A stretch of DNA of 31,219 bases, taken from assembly GCA_964388785.1 (NCBI GenBank), contig CAYMBX010000012.1, positions 1 to 31,219 on the forward strand, written 5' to 3'. This DNA comes from VGKU01 sp964388785 (GTDB lineage Bacteria; Patescibacteriota; Patescibacteriia; UBA9934; GWF2-40-263). Numbering within the stretch: position 1 is the stretch's first letter; every line of letters begins with the position of its first letter. Below the pieces are notes generated by a model. It searched no databases. It was not told the origin of the DNA and saw nothing but the letters and a program-made list of their open reading frames with translations. A program made the position numbers and the translations under genes. Below are positions 6,721 through 18,400 of the stretch, one piece after another.

Positions 6721-7470
6721 ATGTCCCTCTCTCAACGCATTACCGATGACATGAAGGAGGCGATGAAAACCAAAAACAACGCAACGCTTTCCACGTTGCG
6801 TTTGTTGCGTTCTTCCCTGAAGAATAAACAGATCGATCTCCAACACGAACTCAGTGATGAAGAAGTTTTGGCGGTCATCAAAACGCAAGTGAAGCAACTG
6901 AACGATTCAATCGCTTCATTTCAATCGGGTGGTCGCGAGGATATGGCGTCGGCGGCGAAAGCGGAGATTGCCGTCCTTGAACACTACCTACCCGCGCAAA
7001 TGTCGGATGAACAACTGGAGCAGGTTGTCAAAGAGGTCATTGCACAAACGGGAGCGCTGGGCAAACAAGACATAGGGAAAGTGATGGGTGCGGCGGTTAA
7101 GGCGGCGGCCGGTCAAGCGGATGGTGCGCGAATTAAGTCCATCGTTGAACGTTTGTTACCCGTGATTGTCTGTGTTGCTATCGGGCTGGGGATGTCCCAG
7201 GGTGCGTTTGCGGCGATTGATATCGTTCCCATGCAACTTTCCCAGTATTCTTTTTTGGAAACCGGCATTCGTGTTTTTCGAGTGTTGCTACTGTGGTTTG
7301 GACTTTTAGCTGTGAATATGATTTTGCACGGCGGGTTTGATTTTATGACGGCTTCGATGCGAGATAACGCTCACAAGGATGCGTGGGGGAAAATTGCGAG
7401 AGGATTTGTCGGTTCGATTGCGGTGGTGTTGCTGTATAGTGTTGCCACAATCGTGATTGAAGTGATTTAG
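6721..7470 (+). CDS. YqeY (GatB/YqeY family) fused to a two-helix VirB2-like membrane module
   Basis: Residues 1-147 match YqeY, a small helical protein related to the tail domain of the GatB amidotransferase subunit. Family signatures are SLSQRITDDMKEAMK, LEHYLPAQMS and GKVMGAAVKAAAGQADG. YqeY normally ends about here, but the frame continues without a stop. Residues 148-164 form a hydrophobic segment ending GMSQGAFA, like a signal-peptide cleavage site. Two membrane helices follow (about 185-205 and 227-247) separated by HGGFDFMTASMRDNAHKDAW. That tail aligns with the two-helix modules of the next two proteins (Y/H-GG-F-x-MT and an IIG/FVG helix). It may be a true fusion, or a second gene beginning inside the frame (TTG or GTG near 7150-7162), or the result of a sequencing error. 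A strong terminator follows. Confidence 0.8.
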   Translation: MSLSQRITDDMKEAMKTKNNATLSTLRLLRSSLKNKQIDLQHELSDEEVLAVIKTQVKQLNDSIASFQSGGREDMASAAKAEIAVLEHYLPAQMSDEQLEQVVKEVIAQTGALGKQDIGKVMGAAVKAAAGQADGARIKSIVERLLPVIVCVAIGLGMSQGAFAAIDIVPMQLSQYSFLETGIRVFRVLLLWFGLLAVNMILHGGFDFMTASMRDNAHKDAWGKIARGFVGSIAVVLLYSVATIVIEVI

Positions 7471-7495
7471 TCACAACACCCAAAACTTAAAATCC

Positions 7496-7524
7496 AAAAA
7501 CGAGACCTTCCGTCTCGTTTTTTG
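7496..7524 (+). terminator. Strong intrinsic terminator
   Basis: AAAAACGAGAC (7496-7506) pairs with GTCTCGTTTTT (7512-7522) around a 5-nt loop, followed by more T residues. The A-tract on the 5' side makes it potentially bidirectional. It separates the rpsU-yqeY unit from the surface-protein operon. Confidence 0.9.
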
Positions 7525-7568
7525 TTTATTCATCCACATCTTTGCTACTCGCTTTTAGGGAATTGCGC

Positions 7569-7574
7569 TAAAAT
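7569..7574 (+). promoter_or_regulatory. Possible -10 element of the giant surface-protein operon
   Basis: TAAAAT within GCGCTAAAATATCC lies 22 nt before the chosen start codon at 7597 and after the terminator at 7496-7524, where a new promoter is needed. The nine-base core GCTAAAATA is the same as before der. No clear -35 box is seen at normal spacing. Confidence 0.4.
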
Positions 7575-7596
7575 ATCCATACAGAATTTTTTTCCC

Positions 7597-9441
7597 ATGC
7601 TTGGTCCACTCCGGACACCGTTTCGTCGCACCGCCGTTTTCACGGCAGCATTTGGCGTGCTGGTTTTAGGCGCGCTGCTCTTTTTATTTTCGGCGGATCC
7701 TGCACTTGCACAAACCACGCCGTTTGAGCAGTTTGGTCAGGCGTCAAAATTACCCCAGACAGATTTAATCACGGTCATTGCTCGACTCATCCGTACATTT
7801 TTGAGCATTCTCGGGATTATCTTTGTCATTCTGATTATCTACGCAGGATATCTTTACATGACTTCCCGTGGGGAACCGGCAAAAACAGACAAAGCAAAGA
7901 AATTGATCCAACAAGCCGTCATCGGTTTTATCATCATCATGGTTTCGTACGGGATCGCCACATTCATCATTAACGCACTCTTGAAGGCAACAGGTGGTCA
8001 AATCGTGAGTAAGCCGCCGATTGAGAAATATACCGAACCGCTTGCCGGAGCGCTTGGTGCGGGTATCATTGAGAGTCATTATCCGCCGCGTGACGCGCAA
8101 GACATTCCGCGCAACACGAAAATTTTCGTGACGTTTAAAGAACCGATCGATCCTACAACGATCATTCAAGGTTACGATAAGAATCTCGGACCACAAGATT
8201 CAAATCAATCAAAGCTGTTAAATAATGCAAACGTCTGGATTTTTGAGACCGCAAAAGATAAAGGCCAAAAATTGGGATCTGACGCCGTGAAGGTTGCTAC
8301 GGACGATGAGTTTAAAATTTTCGTGTTCGACCCGGTTGATCTGCTCGGCAATCCGGCAAGTGATACCAACTATACAGTCGGGCTTCAATCGGGGATTAAG
8401 AAGGCCGACGGTAAGAACGCATTTACGGGTGCGTATGCATCTGGATATGGGTGGACGTTTGAGGTCTCAACGGTTGTTGATCTCACGCCTCCGAAGGTCG
8501 TCGGTATTATTCCACAAAACAATGCGACAGAACCAATGAACGTGGTGGTTGAACTGACGTTTAATGAAGCGATGGATCCGATTGCATCGACAGGCGTTTT
8601 CGATGCTGCTAAACAGCCGAAATTTACGAATATTTCCGTTGTCGATCCTGCGGGACAAACAGTTGAGGGCGCATACAAAATCAGTAATGCGTATCGGACG
8701 GTGGGATTCGTCAGCAAAAAGGCGTGTGCGGAAGATCCCTGCGGAAACACGATTTACTGTTTGCCTGGCGGTGTGGATTTGGATGTGATCGCAAGGGCAG
8801 CGACGCTTGACTCCGCGAATGCTCCGCAAGCGCAATTGATCGGCGTTTCATACGATGGTCTTACAGACGCCTCGGGAAACTCGTTGGATGGAAACGGAGA
8901 TGGGTCCGCGTGTGGATCTGCGAATGACACGGTCGCGTGTCCAAATAGCGCGCTCAATGATAACTACCAGTGGGGATTCACAACCACGAATGAAATAAAT
9001 GACACAGTTCCTCAAGTGGTTTCACTGACTCCAGGGATTAACGGGCAGAATATCGATCAAAATGCACCGATGGGAATCGGGTTTAATACGCTTTTGATGG
9101 GATCCAGTGTTGTGAGTAATCACGTCTCGCTGTGGCCGGATCCACTCTATGAAATGTGGTTCGTTCCGGGCAAAACAGATGACCCCGTTGCAAAGACTTC
9201 CAACGTGTCAATCATACATCCCGCGTTTATCAGTAATGCGGACGGCGGATACGATTACTATCCGGTTCTGACGCACGGGCTCAAAAGCGCGTATCAAATT
9301 TGTATGTATCCAGCCACGCAAAAAGACGGAGCGTGCGATGGGTCCAATCCGGATTCGCCTTACTGCTGCAACGGATCCCCCTCCGCACAAGCTTGTAAAA
9401 CGATTCAGGGACAAACAACCCTTCCGCCTAATAATCCATAG
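7597..9441 (+). CDS. Secreted surface protein: signal peptide, VirB2-like two-helix module, SbsA-like Ig domains
   Basis: The 614-aa product starts with a basic tail and signal peptide (about 1-38, cleavage near PALA-QTTPF). A two-helix membrane module follows (helices about 66-88 and 105-128, with AGYLYMTSRG between them). It resembles VirB2/TrbC-type pilins. The remaining ectodomain has about three Ig-like repeats of the SbsA (Big_5) type: one begins ESHYPPRDAQDIPRNTKIFV (about 159), one SVVGII-like segment begins PKVVGIIPQNNATEP (about 290) and one begins PQVVSLTPGINGQNI (about 465). Each has a 'P.....V......F...ID/MDP' layout. An upstream ATG at 7522 is rejected because it adds residues before a good signal peptide. 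The next gene starts after 2 nt. Function is not known; a surface or adhesion role is inferred. Confidence 0.85.
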   Translation: MLGPLRTPFRRTAVFTAAFGVLVLGALLFLFSADPALAQTTPFEQFGQASKLPQTDLITVIARLIRTFLSILGIIFVILIIYAGYLYMTSRGEPAKTDKAKKLIQQAVIGFIIIMVSYGIATFIINALLKATGGQIVSKPPIEKYTEPLAGALGAGIIESHYPPRDAQDIPRNTKIFVTFKEPIDPTTIIQGYDKNLGPQDSNQSKLLNNANVWIFETAKDKGQKLGSDAVKVATDDEFKIFVFDPVDLLGNPASDTNYTVGLQSGIKKADGKNAFTGAYASGYGWTFEVSTVVDLTPPKVVGIIPQNNATEPMNVVVELTFNEAMDPIASTGVFDAAKQPKFTNISVVDPAGQTVEGAYKISNAYRTVGFVSKKACAEDPCGNTIYCLPGGVDLDVIARAATLDSANAPQAQLIGVSYDGLTDASGNSLDGNGDGSACGSANDTVACPNSALNDNYQWGFTTTNEINDTVPQVVSLTPGINGQNIDQNAPMGIGFNTLLMGSSVVSNHVSLWPDPLYEMWFVPGKTDDPVAKTSNVSIIHPAFISNADGGYDYYPVLTHGLKSAYQICMYPATQKDGACDGSNPDSPYCCNGSPSAQACKTIQGQTTLPPNNP

Positions 9442-9443
9442 TC

Positions 9444-12400
9444 ATGCGCTCAAACCGTTCCTCATTTTTGAAAGGGATTTTGCTCGGGCTCATCTGCTTC
9501 GGGGTATTTTTGGCCATCCCGTTTTCACTTGGTGTTGAGAACGTCTTCGCACAGGCGCTGACCGCAGATGAACTGTTCGGAGGGGAAGGGGCGAGTGGGG
9601 AAACGTTTGCACAGAGTTTGGGTCTTGCAGCCGGACCGCCGCTGCAGGTCATCATCGCACGCATTATCCGGACGATTCTCGGTTTTGCGGGTGTGGTTTT
9701 GGTTGTCATGATCATCTACGGAGGATTCCTTTGGATGACCGCCGGGGGAAATGCCACACGGCTTGAAAAAGCGAAGAAGATTCTGACGCAATCAATCATT
9801 GGAATGATCATTGTTCTCTCCTCGTTTGCGATCGTTCAGTTCGTGATTTCAAAGCTCGTCGATGCGACGGGTGGAGGAGTTACAGGAGATGAGGACGGTG
9901 GCGGCGGGACGTATCCGGACAACGATAAGTTCACCTCATTTTCCCTTTCGTCTGTCAACACGGAGTGTGCTGCCTCGCTCCGTAATCTTCAATTGCAATT
10001 TGTTTTTACCAAAGCCGTGAATGCTTCGACGGTTGAAGAAGCAATCGCCGTCAATACGGTGGGAGGAAATGCGGTGGAAGGGACGTTTGTCACCAAAGGA
10101 AGCAAGGTCACGTTTACCCCTGCGGCATCCTGTCCCGAACCCAACCCAAATGCAAAATGTTTTGAGGCAAATACGGATTTTGAAATTTCGATCAACGCAA
10201 GTCTTCTAAAATCCACAAGCGGTGCTTCGTTGCAGTGCACGGCCGGGGGCGTGCCGTGCGGGAAAATTCCGTTTACAACCGGAAGCGCGGTCGATACGTC
10301 CGGCCCCGCCATCGCGATGTCAACCCCGTATAGCGGACAATCCGTCACAGTCGGAACGATTGAACTGCTTCAAGCAAACACGAAAGATGACGTCGGAGTT
10401 TCGTCGGTTGATTTTTACGTGATTGACGATAACGAACCTCTGTTTGTCGCTGATGCTGATTTGTATTCCACAAAAGGCCAGCTCACAGGCGGGAATGTTG
10501 ACAATGCCTTTTTTACTGACATCATCGATGAATGGGATACCGCCGGATATGTAACCAACAAATCGTATGCCGTATGGGCGTCTGCATCGGATTGTGCCGG
10601 AAATGCGGCAACCGCGACAAAAGTGTACCCAATTGTTCGTGCGGCGCACTGTGACAACAACGAGATCGATGAGGAATTCGGAGAAACCGGTTTGAACTGT
10701 GGAGGTGACCCTGCGAGCCCTGAGTATTGCGGGAAATGTTCCGGAGATGCATGCACGGAGAACAATGAATGTGCTTCTGGTGTTTGCGAGGGAGGCGTTT
10801 GTGTGAGCAAGCCACGCATTGATCTGGTTTCTCCTGGGGACGGGGCGGTCGGGAATCTGGTGACGATCGGTGGAAAGGGATTTGGCGCGCAAGGCGGGAC
10901 GGTGACATTTATCGGAACGGAAGGCACGCAAAGCGTTCAGGTTCAGGCGTATCAATGTAATGGAGAGACGAAATGGTCAGAGAAAGAAATTGTTGTCCAA
11001 TTGCCAAGCGGTGCGACAGACGGACCAATTGAAGTCACAGCACAAGATGGAAAGAAAGATCGAACCGACGACGAATTTGGCCCGTTGTCGGCTGATTTCG
11101 ATGTGAATGCGGTGAAGAGGCCGGGGTTGTGTTCCGTGTCCCCCGCGTCGGGGGTCCAGGGTTCTGAAACAACGTTTTCCGGGTTGAGTTTCGGGGCGCA
11201 GAAGGGAACATCGTCCGTTTTCTTTAAGAACTTTTTGAGCCCTTCAACCACTTCTTGGGCGGAAGCGCAAATCAAAGCCATTGTGCCGAACATGTCCGCC
11301 GGTCAGGTTTTGTCACAAGTGTTTACCGGGGATTACCAATGTATTGATGCGGCAGGAAACAGCCTTGGAAAGACCTGTCAACAAAACAGCGATTGCGGCG
11401 AGGGAAACTCGTGTGCGACAAATTGGTGTACAGAGACACTTGCGTTTTGTTCAACGGACGCGGATTGCGGAGAAACGGGAGGAAACTGTACATCCATTCG
11501 TGTCGGTTCCAACAAGCTGTTGTTTACCGTGACGGATCCTGCCGGATCTCAACAAGCCCCGACGATTTCGTATGTGGATACGGGATGGAAGGCATGTAAC
11601 GGCGGCCCCAATAATGCAAAGGTGTGTGCCAAGGACGAGGATTGCGCCGGAAGCAGTTGTGCCTCTGTACCGAATTGGGGGCCGGTCGGTCAATATGTGA
11701 CAATTTTTGGAACAAATTTTGGAACCAATAAAGGGACGGTGCATTTTACGGGCGGGCTTGGCCAAGATGCGGTGGGGGATACCAATTTCCCCGCGCAATG
11801 TGCCGAGGGATTTTGGACGGACACATCTGTCACCGTGAAAGTTCCTTCCGTTTTTCAAACAAATGAATCTCTCAAGCCCGGAACATACCAACTGACGGTA
11901 AAACAAACGGGGGGTGTATCCAATGCAGTTGAATTTGTGGTCGTCGACGGTGTCCCCGGGCCTCAGATTTGCAAACTGGATCCCATTTCAGGTCCGGCAG
12001 ATGCCGAAGTGGATGTTTACGGAGAAAATTTGGGAATTGACGAAGGCCATGTCACGTTTTTCAACACTCAAGACGCTGGATACAAAATTTGGACTGGCAC
12101 AAAAATTACCGATGCCGTTGTTCCCGGACAGGCACAGAGTGGTCCTCTCAATGTGTTTAATGCTTTAGGGTTCGGTTCAAACTCGTTGAATTTCACCGTG
12201 GGGAGCTGTCCAAAGGATGTTTCTTGTCCGGTTGGGTTTCAGTGTTGTGGGGATGGAACGTGTAAAGCGCAGTGCGATCTTCCGCCTCCGCAGTCCCATT
12301 TTGCCTATCGTGTTTCCACAGGCATCATTCCCGAAAATCCGACCGTGATCGTGGCGTGCGATAAGAAAATCGTGTCTCCGAGTCCTTCGGTCAGCTGGCC

Positions 12401-15400
12401 GGATTCGCAAACGGTGTGCCCGAATGCTGCGGTGACGGCAACATTCAGCAAGCAGATGGATCAGGCATCCGTGAGTAAGAGTGTGCTCGTGGAACAGTGT
12501 ACGGATGTGCAGGAAAACGGATGCGGGAGCTGGACGGTTACTTCAGGAACGATGAAAACCACCGAAGTTTCATTTATCTGGACGCCTAATCAGGCATTTG
12601 CGGCCGGGGGTCAATATCGGGTGACGATTTTAGGCGGCAATAGCGGCGCGCATGCACATGCCGATGCGGGTGGAGCTCCCATGCTCGAAGATTATAGTTG
12701 GCAATTTGCCATCGGACCTCAAGATCAACTCTGTGAGGTGGGTTCGGTGCTTGTGAGCCCGTTTGAGTTTACGGCGGTTGAACAGAACGAACTTGTTTCT
12801 TACGGAGCGCTGCTGGTTGCGAAAGGAAAACAATGCATCGTCATCAACCCGAACGAATCCAATATTGCCTGGTCGACCAACTTTTTTGGCGCACAAGTGA
12901 AAGAACCTTCCGTCGGCATGGGATTGGATGCGGTGGATGTGGAAGCACTTGAAGAAACTCCCGGAAATCCCGCAAAGGTGAAAGCGGAAGTGACAAATTC
13001 ACCTGCACAGCCCAGTGGAACTGGGGAGTTGACGATCGATTTCAATGACCCGACCGTCGAAGCATTCTTCCCATCGTGTTCAACGGCCTGTATCAACGTG
13101 AAACCGTGGTTTCGTTTTAAATCCGATGTGCTTGTCAGCTCGCTTTCCGGTTCGATCTTGCTTAGAGAGTGTAAAACGGCTTTGTGCGCACCGGAGGAAC
13201 TTACGGTGGCAAATCAGTTCAACGGATTTGGATGGAATCCGTCCGATAAACCCGGAGTGGTCGAAAAGAGTACGCCTATTTCCATTAACTTGAAGAACAA
13301 CTTGAAACCGAACACGTGGTATCGCGTGATTCTTGACGGGGAGCAGATTCTGTCTGCATCAAAAGTTCCCTTAAAGGATTCGGGGGTGAATTTCGGCTCC
13401 GAGCAAAACTTGTATTATCCAAACGATTTTTCGTGGAAGTTTAAAACAAAGGCCTCAGACGTGACGTGCGGAATCGATAAGGTTTCGGTTTCGCCAAAGA
13501 CAGAATTGAAAAAAGCGATCGGACAGCGACAGGCATATCTTGCAACCGCCTACGGGGCTCCGGATGATTGCGATGCGTCAGGCCAGGCACTGCAAGATGC
13601 GGGATACACATGGCAGACATGGACGGCTACAGACACCCCGGACGAATTTACCGCTGCGGAAGGAGGTTCCTCGCAAGACGTCGCATTCTTGTTTGAAAAC
13701 GGTGCGATTAAAACCGCTTCGTCCGTTCCACTCGCGTGTACGCCGGCCTGTTTGAACGCCGGAACGCTCGTGAAACAATCGGATGCGATTTGCGGAGACG
13801 GTGTTGTGAATGGGCCGGGAAAAGTAAAGTCCGAAGAGTGTGATGGGGGACAAGGCTGTTCCGCTGCCTGTTTGTGGCAAGGGACAGCTGTCTGTGAGGA
13901 TGCTGCGGGAGTCGGATGTTGTGGAAACAAGAAAGTGGAACCGGGTGAACAATGCGATGATGGAAACACGGTTGGAGGCGATGGGTGTAGCGCCAGTTGT
14001 TTGAATAACGGCTCAGGATCTGTGGGTGCAACATGCGGTGACGGCGTGGTTGATTTCGCGTTGCAAACAGGTGGAGAGGATTGCGATGATGGAAATACCG
14101 TCTCTGGAGACGGATGCTCTTCCCAATGTTTGTTTGAAGGGTCCGTTCCGAAGGGTGATTTTGCGATTTGCGGAAACGGCGGTGCACCCGAAAAAGGCGA
14201 GGATTGTGATGATGGAAATAGTGTTTCGGGTGATGGGTGCAGTGCGCAGTGTTTGCATGAAGGAACGGCTCAGTGCGCATATGTCTGTTCGGATAATCAA
14301 CAGTCTTGTAAGACAAATGCAGACTGTGGCGCTGGTGCCACATGCGGACCGGCAAAAACGCCGTGCTGTGGCAATGGTCAGAAGGAAGCGGGTGAGGATT
14401 GTGACGACTTAAACAATCTCTCCGGAGATGGATGCAGCAAACAGTGTCTTTTTGAAGGATCATCGCTTAGCTACGGTACCCCCTCTTTTTGCGGAAATGG
14501 AGGTGCGCTTGAAACCGGGGAAGAATGTGAGGTGAGTGCCGGTCAGACGCTCGCGATCGGCGGATTCGCCGCGGCGGAGATCAGTCTGAACGCGCCCAAG
14601 GAGGTCGGGTTGGACGGGGGCACGGCGTATTCAACGATTACTGCAAGCGTAGAGGGAGTAAAAAGCGATCCTGCCATGCTGGGGATCGATTGTTCGTGCA
14701 ACAGCGATCAATCGTGTGGAGCGTCCACGACGCTTGGATGCGGGACAGGAAGTTGTTGTTTTCAGCGGCCCAAGCTCGGCGCCATCTTGCCGGCAATCGG
14801 AGACGGTCCCGGTGGACAAGGATATTGTCGTAATACGGCTGTGTCGGTTGAGTTTGATCAGAAAATGGATTTTGGATCCGCCGGCGTCCCTGAGGGGGCA
14901 CAACTTGCGAATGTCAGATTGAAGCTGATGAGTAAAGACGGCAAATTGATTTCTCAAAATCCAAGTTTGTGTCCGGCAAGCTATCAAAAAATTGCACACG
15001 CGGGCGACGCATCGCAGAATCTTTTTGTCCGTGCATGGAACTGGATTAAGTCGCTGTTCCGCTCGTCTGAAGCCGTGGCGGCGCCCGGAGACTGCTATGT
15101 CCCTCTTACATATACGGCCGCGAACACCCAAAACGGGCAGCGTTTCGATTTGAACTATCAAGATCTCCTTGAGCCCAACGCGGTCTATCATGTCGAGATT
15201 GTTGGCGACAACAATCCCAATGATTCTACCCTGATCGGTGTCTTGAGTGAAAACAAAGTCGGGTTGTGTCTCAATCCCGCAGGAGGCACGTGTGGAGCGG
15301 TCTTTTCGCATAACTTTAAAACAAGCAGTGAGGTCTGTTTGCTTGAAGCGGTGACGGTTGTGGATCACGGAAAAGTAGTGAAGCAGCAATATGAATCACT

Positions 15401-18400
15401 CAGTCCGTATTTCTTCTCCAAAAAAGGGGAGACACATGGGTTTGAATCCACAGCCATGACCTATCGCGATGGGCTTGGGACGTTTGAGCCGATTCAAAAA
15501 ACAGGTGCGTATGATTGGACGTGGGCATGGGGTTCTTCTGTGGCGGATGCAAAGGCCGACGAAAATATTATTAGCCAGAAGCAAAATTGGACGGGATATT
15601 GTGAGGAGGGATCTAAAGCAGGACAGAACTGTTCTGCGGACGGTGATTGTCCCGGAGGATCTTGTTCAGTTTTGCTTGCGTCAGAAGCATTATTTGAAGC
15701 CGTTGGACTCAACGGTTCGGAACATGCCGTGGCGACCGCGACGATCAGCAAAGACACATTCAACAACCCAACCACGCAAGGTACGCAAACATCTGGAACC
15801 GCGGAGGTCACCGCGCTTGTCTGCGAAAAGCCCTGGCCGCCACTGAATTCGGCGCTCGGATTCCCGTACATCGAAAAGACGGATCCGACGAAGCCTTCGA
15901 ATTTCGGATTTTATTATTGTATGGATAAGGGCGTTTTGGGCGATACATCGGATGACCTGCCGGAACTTGCGCCGCCTGTTGATGTCACTTCGGTCGGTAC
16001 GGCGAAGAAGAAATTTTGTTCCATTACCAACAAGCCTTGTTCCGCAAACGCCGATTGTTCGGCTGGTGAGCAATGTATTGATGTGGACGGCGGTCTGTTC
16101 CAAGAGCTTCTCTTTAAGGTGCAAGGAACTCCGGATGCAATTGGGGTGCGTGTGATCCAAAATCCGAATTATTTGTCGCCGGAGACATGGTTTACGTTGC
16201 AGGGATTCATGGGTGCATATCAAAAAATGGAGATGGATGGATATCAGGCCATCAAGTCCGGAAACACTGCCTACGTGGCAGCGGCAAACGAGCACGGAGC
16301 AAAACTGTATTCGAACATTTATGTGGTTTCTTACAATCCAACCGCCGGAGCGCAAGCGAAAGAAATTTTTGATCAAATTTTGACGAACTGGCGTTTCAAT
16401 GCAAATACCGACGTCATTACTAATGTGGGTTTGTGTAAAATCGGCAATGCCTACAAACAAGATGTTGCTGGAGAGTTCATTGGTTGTGCGTGGAACGGAG
16501 ATTGCGTAGATTTAATTGAAGAAAACGGTGTTTGTTCCGCGTCGAAGTTCCCGGCAAATGCGGCTGCCGCTGGAGGAACGGCATGTCCTCTCGATGAATC
16601 GAAAAACGCGTTTTGCGACAGCGAGAAGTCAAAGATCCAACGGGATTTGCATCGGCTTACAGATATCGTAAAAATGGTCTCGCTTCTGGCGGATTACGGA
16701 GCGAAGAATCGACATTGTTCGGTCACGAAAAATGTCTCTTGCACGGTGAGTGAACAGTGTCCGGGAAATGAAAGTTGTGTGGAAGGATATCCAACGCTCC
16801 AGCAAGGGACGTTTGTTCCGGCACTCAGCATGAGCAAATGGGAATCTTGGGATGCGCAGTTTGCAAATGAGCTCGGCGCAGCACTCCCGAGCGATCCGCT
16901 CAACGCGTTTTGGAATGCGTGTGCAAAGGTGGGAAGCGGATATGATCCCGCGACCTGTTTTAACGGACTCGAAGGGAAATTTGTCTGTCCGGACAAATCG
17001 CACGTTTATGGATATCAAAGCGTTGGGGGCGAAACATATAAGTTGTTTGCGCAGCTTGAATATGGGGGGGCACCGTGGAACGACAAAATCGACCAGTTCC
17101 CCACGGATGATGCGACGATTATCGCGGAATACGGAGGCAACGCGAGTGCACCGGGTGTATTGGAAGCGGGATTTGAAGCCGGTACAGTTAAAGCGTGTGT
17201 TGGCGGTTCAGAAAACGGAAAATTGTGTGTCAAGAATGCAGACTGTCCGGGAGGTGGATTCTGCGTCTCGACGGGGAAGTTTTGCGCGGACAACAAAGTT
17301 TGGGGAGTTTCGACAATTTGTGGAGACGGTGTGGTTGCGATTGGGATTGAAGACTGTGAGCCTGGTCAAATCAGTACAGCGGCGTGTGTTGATGTCAGCA
17401 CGAAAAAATCTGGTCTTGTTAATGTCACATGTCTTTCGTCCGGACCGAACGCCTGTAAATATCAAACGGCTCCTGAGGCACTCCAAGCCGGGGCGGCTTG
17501 TGTTCCATACGTATGCGGCAACGGCGTGCTCGATCCGGGTGAGTCTTGTGATGACGGAGCTGAGAACGGGACATACGGCCATTGCGGAACAAGTTGTAAG
17601 CTCGATATCGCTTCCGCAAAATTCTGCGGGGACGGATATCTTTCCGGTGCGGAACAGTGCGATTGTGGATCGGTTGCGAATTTCACTTCCGTTCACAACA
17701 ATCCAAAAAGTTGGTCAAATTCAAATATTTACGCAAAGGCACTTTGCGCGGTTGCAAACGGCCAATATCAAGCGACTGGTTCCTGTTCGTTCGACTGCAA
17801 AATTCCGGGACCGATGTGCGGGGATAACGAAATCAATGGGACGGAACAATGCGATGGAGGTACAGAAACATGGGCAGGAAAATTGTGTTCGGATGGAATC
17901 ACGACATGTGTTTCTGATAGCGACTGTCCAAGCGGAAAGAAATGCGGAACGGGATCTACGACAAATAAGGCGTGCGGAAGTTCAAAGATTTGTGAAGGTG
18001 GCACGAAAGCGGGTCTTGTGTGTACAAATAATACCCAATGTCCCCAAGGCACCTGTTCAAGTCTGAAGTATGATTTAACGCGTCAGCGAAGCTGTAATAA
18101 TTCGTGCAATTGGCCAGCATGGTCTGCCTGTTTTGGTGGTGAGCAATTCTGCGGAAACGGAAAGCTCGAAGGGAAAGAAGAATGTGACGACGGTAATCAA
18201 TCGAACAATGATAGCTGTACAAACGCCTGTAAAAAGAACGTCTGCGGAGACAGTCATCTTTATAACGGTGTCGAGTCGTGCGACAACGGAGGCAATAACG
18301 TGCTTCCGGGCGCCGCCGTTCCTTGCTCCGCTCCGTATGGAACGACCTGTAATTACTGCAATACGCAGTGTCAGTACAAGACGTATACAGGCACTTACTG

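Noticed and set aside
13708..14463. Minus-strand His/Arg-rich frame opposite cysteine array A
   Set aside because: The His-rich composition is the reverse complement of repeated GATGATGG and similar codons in the repeats; there is no independent coding signal.
13786..14530. Possible CRISPR-like array from regularly repeated DNA
   Set aside because: The repeats are in frame, encode the cysteine motif, vary at codon third positions and have no spacer structure.
16852..18066. A 404-codon open frame in the +1 frame inside the giant gene
   Set aside because: It is Arg/Ser/Val-rich with no domain pattern, and the overlapping frame carries recognisable cysteine repeats throughout, so it is a shadow caused by composition.
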